A DNA stretch of 64,000 nt. Origin: Rhizophagus clarus. Taxonomy: Eukaryota; Glomeromycota; Glomeromycetes; Glomerales; Glomeraceae. Location: contig BLAL01000262.1 in the NCBI GenBank assembly GCA_015698045.1, positions 312,501-376,500 on the forward strand, in the 5' to 3' direction. Shown here in pieces: positions 35,840-46,027 of this stretch. The notes beneath the pieces were generated by a model that did not search any database, had not been told where the DNA came from, and worked only from the letters and a program-made list of their open reading frames with translations. Both the position numbers and the translations under genes were made by a program. How positions within the stretch are numbered: position 1 is the first letter of the stretch; each line of letters starts with the position of its first letter.

Positions 35840-36240
35840 AATAATAAAGTGTTAGTATGAATATTAGTAGAAGTGTTAGCAAAAGAAAAGGAACGTTAAT
35901 AAAAAAATTTTTACATTAGAAAGTGTTAGTATTAATGTTAGTATGAAAGTTAGTAGAAGTAGAAAAGGAACATCAATAAAAAAAATATAAAGTATAAGTA
36001 TTAATGTTAGTGTTAATGTTAGTAGAAGTGTTAGTAAAAGTAAGGAATAAAAAATGTTTAACAGTAGAACATTGTTAGTAGGAACGTTAGTAGGAGGAAA
36101 CACATTAGAAAAAAATATTAGTAAGAGTGTTAACAGGATGGAAAAAGAAATTTTAACAAAAAATGTACCTTTGTATTTATTTTTTAGAAAAACCAATAAA
36201 GTAAAAAACTCGATAGTAGAACATTGTTTAGGACATTAGT
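35840..36240. repeat. GTTAGTA-rich degenerate tandem repeat
   Basis: Irregular tandem copies of GTTAGTATTAATGTTAGTA and of GTAGAAGTGTTAGTAAAAG occur here. The minus-strand frame 35876-36196 (Leu/Thr/Ile runs) is a product of the repeat. Confidence 0.7.
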
Positions 36241-36290
36241 GAGAAGAAATACATTGGAAAAATATATTAATAAAAGTGTTAAGAATAACA

Positions 36291-36702
36291 TAATAATGGG
36301 AAAAGAAATTTCAACAAAAAATATACCTTTATCTTTATTTTTTAGACAAAAATAATAAAGTAAAAATTTGAGAGAGAGAGAGAGAAAAGTTTTGAAAAAA
36401 AAACAATAAATAAATAATTAAATCGTGATCGTGCAATCACATGATCAACAAAATTATCAATTTTTATTGGTTATTTGGGTAATATTATAAATAACATAAT
36501 AATGGGAAAAGAAATTTCAACAAAAAATATACCTTTATCTTTATTTTTTAGACAAAACAATAAAGTAAAAATTTGAGAGAGAGAGAGAAAAAGTTTTTGA
36601 AAAAAAAAAAAAAAAATACAATAAATAAATAATTAAATCATGATCGTGCAATCACATGATCAACAAAATTATCAATTTTTATTGGTTATTTGGGTAATAT
36701 TA
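36291..36702. repeat. Tandem duplication, about 207 bp, two copies
   Basis: 36291-36485 recurs at 36498-36702, nearly identical: shared features are ATAATGGGAAAAGAAATTTC, a GAGA run, an A-run of different length, and ATCACATGATCAACAAAATT. Differences lie mostly in the homopolymers and the GA run, so the copying is recent. Confidence 0.88.
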
Positions 36703-36907
36703 TATTCAGTCACATCAGCCACAAAATCGGTCACCTATCGAATGCACAAGTCAAAGAATTACAAACTTGATTATTCACTATTCGTGCTCAATTTGAGTTG
36801 ATAAAATTATTAAAAAATCACTGATTTTATTAAATTTATCAGAATTTTTATACCTAATTAAAGATGATTAAATAAAATTTTACTACCGATTTCATTATAA
36901 CGTTACC

Positions 36908-39900
36908 AGGACCCAGAAATATATATATAGGGGTAGGGTGACGATCAAAAATTTTACTATTAGCTGTACGCATGGGTTTTTTATAAGAGTGGTACGCATT
37001 TTTAACACATGACATTAAAAAATTGACAAAAATACGCAAATCAAATTTCTGACTTAATGTTACATGATTTATTATGACATTTATTACCAATAGCTTTATT
37101 TAATAGAATCACTAAGAAAAATTATTCTACCATTTTTTTAATAATATCTTCTCGTCCAAAATAATTAAAATAGTATTGCTTTTCGTTACCAACTAATCTC
37201 AGAAAATTTCCCTCAACTACTGCTCCATCTGGTTTAATATGATATATGATATTTGAAGGAATTTGATGCGTAAGTATATAACAACCCTCCTTAACTTTAT
37301 CAGTAAATAATTCCAAATGTAAAGGTATAAATACATGTAGCGAAATATATGAAATATCATTAAGATCTTTAATGGCTTCTTGAGTATAACAATGGTGATT
37401 ATATGCTTCAAAATATAAAGCTTCAACTCGTCCAATACACATCTGCAAACCATATCGAACAAACACATAATCTCCTGTCATTAGTGGAAAGTTTGTACAT
37501 ATATTAGCAGTTTCGATATTTGGAACTATTTTTTTTTTTTTTTAAGAAAAAAAGAATAAGTATTAAATTATGTTTTTTTTAGTAATATAATTATTATAAA
37601 ACTTACTTTCAATTAAACCTTCTTGAGCATTTCTTTTATTTGACTTTCTTTCTTTTTTAGATTTCGTCAATTCTTGAGCATATAATTGTGCTAATGTTAT
37701 AGCAACATTTTTTCGATTATCTTTCCATCGCTTCTCCCTTTGGGTTACAAATCTTTGTTCCGGATTTTCATTTTTGGTAAAATAAGCCACAATGTGACTA
37801 GCTTTATTTGGTTGAATTAAACTTGTTTCTTCCGATATTCTTGAATTTGCCCCAACAATTTTGAACTTTCGTTCAAGAGGTTTTGAACAGTATGCCTCAT
37901 GAAGTTTTCGTTGATTATATAAAAACTCAAAATCCAGTTTATCAAATAATAAGTGCCGATGTGATAAATCAACTGTGATAGTAAATATTAACATTATTAA
38001 TTAATGTACATACTGAAAATTATTACTTTTAATAAACAACAAAATACCGGTTGTATTTATTATTTTTTTTAAAAAAAAAATTTACCACTATCACCGTTAT
38101 TTAATATATACAAGTTATCAGGAGGCTGGTCAATTTCATTTAACTGAGAGCGACCTTCAATAAAATCATTAGAATTTTGTTCTTCATTGCCAGGTTCAAT
38201 AGTAATTCGTTTCATTTCTGAAGAAGCTTCACTAATGGCAGATGATAAATCATACTCTTCATTATCAATATTCTCATCATTGAATTCATTGGGCTGCATT
38301 TCAATACTAGAGCCTGAAATATCAATTTCATTTGATTCGATAGAGATTTGTGGAATAATTATATCAATAGAAATATCGGATGGTTGGACTATGCCAACAT
38401 ATTCTGCAAGGTCCCGTGCAAGATGATGTGATAGTTGAATAGTTTTCAATATTTGTTCATCATCAGGCCATAAGCGAAGTTTATCTATAGACAGCTTGTC
38501 TAGTTCGTCAGAGGTAAAGTCAAAGAGATACCCTAGACAAATAATAATATGTTAATAATTATTATATTAAATTATTTTTATTAATTATATAGTATACATG
38601 CCTTCACGTACTGATCTTTCTTTATCAAAACTCAACTTCTTATGTCGTAAAGCCTTTGCATATTGTGAAATCTTAGGTAACATTTGAATAAGTTCGAAAA
38701 AATCGAAATCTGAATTAATTTGTCTTGCCACCCCAAAGAAATGTTCGCATGATTCAGATCCATGTAACCAAGGAAGAAAAGGTATTTGAGGATAATAATC
38801 TCTGTAAGCTTTTATGAGCAATACCATTGATTCACAGAGAGAAGTAAGAATAGCAAAACTTTGATCAGATAGAAAATTTTGCCTGATAGATACAAAGTCC
38901 GGATATTTCCGATGAAGAGTTTTGATATGAAAATGCCATAGATGAAGGAAAAAATAGCTCGTTAATGCCATTCTTATTCTTTCAACTGGTGAAATATTAC
39001 GATTTAAATAGCTATCAATAAGTTCCCCTTTTTTTTAAAAAAAAAAAATTAATAAATTAATTTATATAATTAAATTAATGTAAAATTTCAATTTTTTTTA
39101 AAATATTTGTATTATTTACCCATAATAAAAATATATATTGCAAAGCCTTTCATTTCTTCTTTTACTTTAAATTCATGTGTAAGACATTGCTTAAAGTTTG
39201 CAGAACAAAAAGTTCGGTAGGCTGCAGCATCGTCTTGCTTATCTAACTTAATTACATCATTTTTATACATAATTGAATTATGCTGATTAATTAAGGTAAG
39301 AAAATGATCGTATCGGACTGAAGATGTTCCAAAAGTTAAAAGCCGAGCTCCAGATATTATTGCATTTCTAGCTGTTTTTTTCGCATGCTTCGGGTCTTGA
39401 ACCCGAACTATTGGGCCAATGTTATCAAAAACGGGACATGAAAAATGAATATTTAAGGATGGTTCTCGTACAGAAAGTCTTTTGGAAGTCTGAATATCAA
39501 TTATTGATTGTTGTGCTTGGAACTCAGTAATAGCACCATCAGAACCAATAGATAAAATATGAATTCCAAGTTGAGGCGCGATCTCTTGAATAAGTTTTCT
39601 GTGTAATTGGCCAATAGTTTTTGAATTATCATTTCCTTTGTTTGGTATTAATGCAATTACGATTGGTGGGAACTTTGGTAATGGAATCTTTTAATTAAAA
39701 ATATAAATTTTATTATTCAAAAACAATTATAACAAATAATAATTTAAATTAATAAATATTACCTGTAATATGTAAGCACGAACATCTTTGGCAATAGCTC
39801 TTTCACTTTTAATTTTATTAATAACATTCGGTATATCTGAATATGTATTGATTATTGTCTCTTCTTTTGAAAGTACTGAACCAATAATACATCCAAGAGT

Positions 39901-41648
39901 TGGTGAATATCGAAGACGAGGTTTTAGTTTTGTATTATCACTCATAGCTACTACTGGACCAACATATTGGACTGAGTCAATTAATCTTTTAAATCTAGCG
40001 ACATTTTCATAACATAAATCCGGATTAGTTAAACAATCTTCACTGCTTCTTCTTAATTGCCTATAAAATAAAAATAAAAATAAAATAAAATAAAATAAAA
40101 AAACCAAATCTAAATATATAATAATATAAATTTAATTATATATACCGAATTGATTGAATTGTTCTGCCTTCTAAATTTTGACGAAATAAATCCAGAGCTC
40201 TCGAGCTAAACCCTCCTAATATGACTAAAAAATTTGTAAATTCGTCACTATATTTCATATTCTTTTTACTTTGATTTTTCATTTTTCTTTCAATAGCGTT
40301 GCTCATAACTTCACATAGACCAGTGAATACCGGTACTTCTTTAAAAGCACCTTTTAGTGCTTTATCGGCAAGTGTAATCCATGGATTTTCTGATTGGATT
40401 TCGGATTCATTGTTAAGATTATTCCAGATATCACGAAGATCAAAATTTTGAAGAATTTTTTTTAAGGGATTATCTTCCCAATAATGCTTTGGAGTAAATT
40501 TGACATTAATCGACAATGGTAAAGGACGCGCAATTTTATTGTTTAAGTTTTTGTTATATCGAATTGAATAACATTCACTACATATATTTTCTTTTTCAGC
40601 AACTCCAGTACAAGTTTTTGCACGAACAGAATTACCTTAAAAATTATTAAAATATTATTATTTAATAAATAAATAAAAAATAAAATTCCTGATAAAACAC
40701 ATACTTAATCGATCAATTTTCCATACAGATTCTGCAAAAAGTTGTCGATTTAATTTCCTTTTTTGCTTATAATCCAATTTTTTTCTGCTGAATTTCTGTG
40801 AAAATAAATGAGGAAAGAGTTCACGAGCAACTATTTCAACACGACGACTACCTCCAAATTGTGCAGGAGTTCTTTTAATATATTTTGAAATTTCTTCGGA
40901 TTGGAGACCAACACAAATTAACTTTCTTTTTTTAGGATTTCCTGTATTATTTATTTCATCAACATTGATATCTAAAAATTCTTGATTTTGATCATCATCA
41001 TCTATTTCATCAATTCGGATTAAATCATCATCATCCATATCATCATACACATCAGATTCGTATTCTTCTTCTTCTTCTATTATTTCTATTGGTTTAAACC
41101 AATTATAAAGTGTTCTTTGTCCTTCATCTGCTTTACATCCAGAACGTCAAACATGACGGTTAAGGTAATCCTCTTCCCATTTCCGATTAAGTTTTATTTT
41201 TTTTCCACAAATACACACTACTTTTTTTGGATGTATAACACAAGCAACATATTTATGTTTTGAGAGTCTTTCAAAGCTGTACTTCCAACTTGGCATATTT
41301 TAGGATAAGTGGATGATAAAGAGACAAAGAAAAAAATTTTTTTTTCAAATAATGCAAAGATATATCCCTAAATAGATTGCAGATCAACAGGTTGAATTTT
41401 TATTTACTTAAAAATTATTTATTTACGTATTTGAATATATAGTATATGATCTGCCAAATTTAAACTAAAAATACGCAAACAGAATAGTTTACATGTTAAA
41501 AATTTGGCAAAAAATACGCGATCTAATAACCATACTATGGCCAAAAAATCTTCAAAGAATACGCAAATCCAAACTTTACCCTGTCTAATGTCACTATAGT
41601 AGCGACGCATTTCTGTACCCTACCCCTGTATATATATTTCTGGGTCCT
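36908..41648 (-). mobile_element. P-element-like DNA transposon, 4.7 kb, nearly intact
   Basis: The inverted ends start AGGACCCAGAAATATATATA (36908) and match at 41648 over about 32 bases with one difference, continuing into AGGGGTAGGGT. The target duplication is CGTTACC, or 8 bases CGTTACCA if the terminal A/T pair is shared (36901-36908 and 41649-41656). The inverted relative at 49.64 kb reads CATTACCGAC without any insertion, an empty site that confirms the borders. One eight-exon transposase gene fills the minus strand. Confidence 0.88.
37122..41296 (-). pseudogene. P-element/THAP9-like transposase, 8 exons, one in-frame stop
   Basis: Exons: 41296-40705, 40635-40146, 40060-39763, 39687-39120, 39027-38602, 38532-38086, 37972-37607, 37525-37122. 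They total 3591 bases, and all phases agree. The intron after exon 5 would need a GC donor (GCATGT). The N-terminus has a zinc-finger-like CVIHPKKVVCICGKKI with a downstream RSGCKADEGQ, then an acidic stretch; a CTGVAEKENICSEC cluster opens exon 2. Candidate catalytic residues are VAMSDNTKLKPRL, ILSIGSDGA and GSESCEHFFGVAR; the last resembles the final-glutamate motif of P and THAP9 transposases. A TGA at 41149-41147 in exon 1 interrupts an otherwise open 1196-codon frame. It may be a recent inactivation, or translation may start downstream. The superfamily call is moderate. Confidence 0.75.
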
Positions 41649-42272
41649 CGTTACCAACTTTTTTGTTAATCTTGGATATTTTATTTTAAATTTAAATTGT
41701 TCGCTTTGAACTCGAGTTCAACTTGAGTTTAACTCGTTCGCTCAAGATCTTTGTGTAATGTATTGTAGATCCGTAATTGTTTTATTTGTAGTCTATAATT
41801 GGCAAAAGCTTATTATAAAACAAAATAAAAAACACTATTTATTTATGTATCTGTATTATTAGATTTTGCCTTTTTTAAATTTAATATATAATTAAAAGAA
41901 GACCTTTATCTTGATTTTTTGGAATCACGATCATAACAATTGAGTTTAGGTCGAGTTTAACTCGTTCGTTGTGATTAATTGTATTGTTGATCTGTATCTG
42001 TATTACCTTTTTTAGATTTGATATATAATTAATACAAAGAAGACGGATCATAACAATCATGACATATTTGAGAAATTAGAACAATTTACGTAAATGTTCT
42101 TGAAGGGTAATTAATATAATAATATTAGGTGATAAAAAATTGTTTATAAAAAGAAGTTTCATCTTTTTTTTTTTTTCTTACAATAAATTTATTGTCGTTA
42201 TTTTTATTATATATTCTTTTTCTTTAAATTTGTTGCCGTTATTTTTTATTATTATATATTCTTTTTCTTAAA

Positions 42273-42882
42273 ATGCCCGCAAATTGGACTGATGCAATAA
42301 CTGAATATTTAATAAGATATAGGAGGTAAAAAAATAAATGAAAACTAATAAATAACTTTGATCATTTTTTAGTTTTTTTTTCTTTTATATTTTCTGATCT
42401 AAAAATTAAATAAATAATATGAAGGAGAAGGAACAACTACTACCATGACATGCCTGGGAGGGACCATTCCAAATTCTGGGAGAGCCTAGCTCAAAGAATT
42501 CAGAGATGGTTTCACGTGAGGTTCACTGGCCAACAGGTAGAGAGAAAGTGGAGGAACTTGATCAGGAATTTTAATGTTAGTAAAATAATAATAAATCATA
42601 AAAAAAAAAATAAAATAAAATAAAAAATTAATAGTATTAACATTTTTAGGAATTCTGTGAATGGAAGAATGGTGTGCGAAATGGAAGGTGGTCCTGGGAA
42701 GGAGAAAGATATTATAGGCAGTTTTGCACAAGGTTTTGGGACAGACCTGGTAATTATTAAGAATTTTTTTAATTTATATTTAAGTTATTTAAGTTCTAAA
42801 TTTATATATATATTTCTTAGGGAATCACCACAGTCGTAGGCGGCATAGAAACACTGCGCATCGGCGGCCTCAGAATCCATAA
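42273..42882 (+). CDS. Small Myb/SANT-like (trihelix-type) DNA-binding protein, 121 aa
   Basis: Four exons join in frame: 42273-42325, 42425-42575, 42650-42749, 42821-42882, starting at ATG and ending at TAA (366 bases). The product opens MPANWTDAITEYLIRYR, then DHSKFWESLAQRIQRWF, TGQQVERKWRNLIRNF, then WKNGVRNGRWSWEGERYY. The three spaced Trp-containing helices and the KW-NL core are the pattern of Myb/SANT-like trihelix domains, common in transposon-borne and transcription-regulatory proteins. The tail is very basic and His/Arg-rich (NHHSRRRHRNTAHRR). It lies about 480 bases inside the CACTA-type subterminal repeats, so it may be a transposon accessory DNA-binding gene; it could equally be a host gene. 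The second acceptor (TATGAAG) is weak. Confidence 0.65.
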
Positions 42883-43505
42883 ATTACATTTTTTTATTTT
42901 TTTATTTTTTACATATTTTTATTTTTTTTTTTATTTTGTATTTTGTATTTTTTTATTTTTTATTTTTTATATTTTTATATTTTTATTATTTTGATTATTA
43001 TTATTTTTTATTTTTCATTATCTTTTATTATTATTATTTTTTATTAAATATATATATTTTTTATATTCATCTAATTATTATTTTAATATTTTTACTATTT
43101 TATAATTTGATTTAATAAATTTATCGTAAAACCCAAAACCATTGCCAGACGAGTTTCTTTGTTACAAAATACACTAAAATAAAGAGAAATTCCTTTTTGG
43201 CAAATAGCAAAAATGAGTTTGATCACGTATTTTGAAAATGTGAAAGATTATTTCAAGATTTTATATTGTAAATTGATAGATTAGTTCTCTCAATTTGTTA
43301 TGCGGTACTAGATCTGTCATGCCTAAATATACCTTTTTTAAAAATTTATTGGAAACATTTCATCATTACAATATATTATATAATATATGATGACAGATTG
43401 TTTATTTAATTAATACTTTAATAAAAAAAATGAATGTTTATTGAATAAAAGCAATTTATTATAACTTGATAAAATAATAATTGTCTATTTTAATCTTTTT
43501 TTGAT
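42883..43505. other. AT-rich intergenic with ATTTTT microsatellite
   Basis: 42890-43050 is a degenerate ATTTTT/TATTTTT run. The rest shows nothing recognisable. Confidence 0.6.
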
Positions 43506-45671
43506 TTATGCTTCTTTTCTCTCCTTTTTTTTTGATTTTTTTTTAGTTTTTTTTCTCTTTCTTTTATTAGAATTTGCATTTTCTTCTTCGTAATCATCTT
43601 CAGTATCACTATGATTACCATTATCATCTTCTTGACCAGTATCATAATCATATACTGGGATATTATTAGTCGGCCTATTAAATCTTTTAAGAGCTTCCTG
43701 ATTTAAACACCAATTTGGCGTACCCATGGGTAAGGATGGTGCCGCAATTGATTTATCAAATCCGCAATATTGCGGATTTTGGAGTTGAATTGCGATTAGT
43801 GAACCGCAATTCCGCAATTCACCTGATCGGTTTTGGCAGTTTACCAAACCAATTTAATAAAAAAAACGTTTACGCAACATTTTTTTTAATTAATTTAACG
43901 AAAAAATGTTGCGAAATGTTTTTTCAAAGTATTTTAATTAAAAAAAACGTTTTGCAACGTTTTTTTAATTAATTTAACAAAAAAATGTTGCGAAACGTTT
44001 TTTCAAAGTATTTTAATTAATAAAAAGCGTTTCGCAACGTTTTTTTAATTAATTTAAAGAAAAAATGTTGCGAAACGTTTTTTCAAAGTATTTTAATTAA
44101 TAAAAAGCGTTTCGCAACGTTTTTTAATTAATTTAAAGAAAAAACGTTGCGAAACGTTTTTTCAAAGTATATTTAATTAAAAAAAACGTTTCGCAACGTT
44201 TTTTTAATTAATTTAAAGAAAAAACATTGCGAAACGTTTTTTCAAAGTATATTTTAATTAAAAAAAACGTTTCACAACGTTTTTTTGGATTGCTTTAGCG
44301 AAATTGCAATTCCGCAAATGTATCGCAATTCTGCAAATGTGCCGCAATTCCGCAATTATTCCGCAATTGAATTGCGGTACTTTGCGGAATTGCGGAATAT
44401 TTGCAGAATTGCGGACAATTGCAGATTGCGGAATTGCGGATATTTAGGTTTAAAAATCCGCAATGTTCCGCAATACCGTAAATCGCAATTATTCCGCAAT
44501 TGCTTATTTGCAGCACCATCCTTACCCATGGGTAGCTCATCAGTGGTCATTTTAAAATTTTCAGCTCTTTTAGTTTTTACAATTTGTGGTTTTTTTCTTA
44601 ATATCTTGACCGCTAGATTGATCTGTTTGTGTAGCAAACAGCAAAGCTTAAACAATTGAATTTTATATTTGTAATAATTGATTCGTAAGGAATTAGTAAA
44701 AAACAATAAAAAATTTATCACCTCGATTTTATGGATTGAAAAGATTTGTATAATGTTTATTGAATTTATTCATTTAATTAAAACAATAGCTTATCAATAA
44801 TACAGGTCGAAAGGATTAAATAAGTAAATCTAATAAATAAAAAAATCATAAATACATACTGCAGAAGAATGCCACCATCTTCTATAAATATGAATTAATA
44901 ATGATTTTTCTTTAGCAGCAGATTCTTCGGTAATTACATCATCATCATCTTCTTCTTCAGTATCCGTCTTTTTCCATTCTTCAGAATGATAACCTGAGTC
45001 TTTTAGTATTTTTACTAAGTCTTCTTCAGGATATCGTCTGATATATTTGTTATTACTTCTTATTAAATAATCTGTTGCTTTTGTTTTTCTTCTTTTTTTC
45101 TAATTATGTAATTATAAATATAGCATAGTTAGTTGAATTTTCTATTTTATGTTAATAAAATATTTATTACATCTTGTATCCTAGTATTCTTCTTGGTTCT
45201 TCTCTTATTCTGTTTTGCTTTTTCCTCCCCTTGCAATCTTATATTGTGCATACGATGGCGTGAGCGCCAACGTCCATGTAGCATTCTTAGTAGGTCACTG
45301 TTTGAAACAGTATATCTTTTATTCATCAGCTTATAGAGTGGTGGCAATAGTGTCGTAATTATGTTCTCTTTTTGTTCTGCCCATATACGTTCATTATTTA
45401 TTTCATAAACATCTTTTAACTCTGAGTCCACCCAGATGAACACTTCTTTCTGTATATATAAATATAAATAAAAGGTAGAAATAACAAATGATAAAATAAT
45501 ACTTACTTTGATCTCTTTATATGAACTTTTATTATAAATAGAGGAGGTTGGGTGCGAAGAGGAGGATGAAGATGAGGACGAAGGGGATGACTCCTGATCA
45601 CTATCCATCTTTTGGTGCAAAGAGGAGGATGAAGATGAGGACAAAGAGGATGACTCCTGATCACTATCCAT
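43506..45671 (-). CDS. Hypothetical AMF-family gene split by a MITE
   Basis: Exons on the minus strand: 45671-45507, 45449-45171, 45099-44860, and a last exon 44622-43506 interrupted by the MITE at 43731-44524. Leaving out the MITE and one target-site copy gives 999 bases, an open frame of 332 residues. The N-terminus is two copies of a MDSDQESS-plus-Ser-run module; then come IWVDSELKDVYEINNERIW, a WRSRHRMHN basic stretch, a KKRRKTKATDYL start of the third exon, an acidic run, RRWWHSSA, and a Lys-rich tail (KKTKKKSKKKERKEA). I recall similar lineage-specific proteins in AMF, without known function. With the MITE present, reading on from DELPMG runs into element sequence and stops early unless the insert is spliced out. 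Confidence 0.65.
43731..44524. mobile_element. hAT-like MITE copy 1, 794 bp, 8-bp TSD, inside a coding exon
   Basis: The ends are TAAGGATGGTGC (43731) and GCACCATCCTTA (to 44524), flanked by the 8-bp duplication CCCATGGG (43723-43730, 44525-44532). An 8-bp duplication suggests hAT. The interior has GCGGAATTGCGG-type repeats near both ends and, from 43860 to 44290, about six units of an inverted design (ACGTTGCGAAACGTTTTTTC, then TTAATTAA, then the reverse). Frames inside it (Asn/Cys/Arg-rich) come from the repeat. Confidence 0.9.
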
Positions 45672-46027
45672 CTTTTGAATAAAAGTTGAAATCTATCTTC
45701 AAAAATACTTGGGGATAGAGGGTATTTATAACAAATCTCTGTTCGCATGTCACGTAAAATTTTGTTTGCAATTCTTGCTCACATGCAAGATCGCATCATA
45801 TTCGCGTTTGTCTTGTTCACATGCACCTTTCAGATCGCATCATATTCGCATCTTTTACCTAATAACGTTCTAAAATATAGTTAATAATTTCTTTAATAAA
45901 ATAACTTCTTTAATAAAATACAGTTAATAACTTTTTATTAATAATTTTCTTTAATAAAATTCAGTTAATAACTTTCTTTAATAAAATACAGTACTAGATA
46001 TTAAATTAACATATTAGTAATAGTAAA
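45672..46027. other. Short intergenic, simple repeats
   Basis: It contains CACATGCA/GATCGCATCATATTCGC duplicates near 45780-45860 and CTTTAATAAAATACAGTTAATAA repeats at 45880-45990. This is the likely promoter side of the minus-strand gene ending at 45671; no motif is convincing. Confidence 0.4.

Larger units (their letters stand above)
36776..41790. mobile_element. CACTA-type terminal segment, interrupted by a P-like transposon
   Basis: CACTATTCGTGCTCAATTTG at 36776 begins a segment that, leaving out 36908-41648, matches the reverse complement of 49460-49765. Its inner part carries subterminal repeats such as GAACTCGAGTTCAACTTGAG (41708 onward) and a related GTCGAGTTTAACTCGTTCG near 41950. 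Since the other copy lies directly behind a CACTA (Tnp2) transposase, this is inferred to be one end of a related element. Its opposite end was not found. Confidence 0.55.

Noticed and set aside
39395-39425. CGGGTCTTGAACCCGA as a tRNA T-arm
   Set aside because: It lies within a conserved transposase exon and no acceptor or anticodon arm can be formed around it.
44285-44721. Frames rich in Asn, Cys, Arg on both strands (RNSANVPQFRNYSA)
   Set aside because: They are translations of the GCGGAATTGCGG repeats inside the hAT-like MITE.
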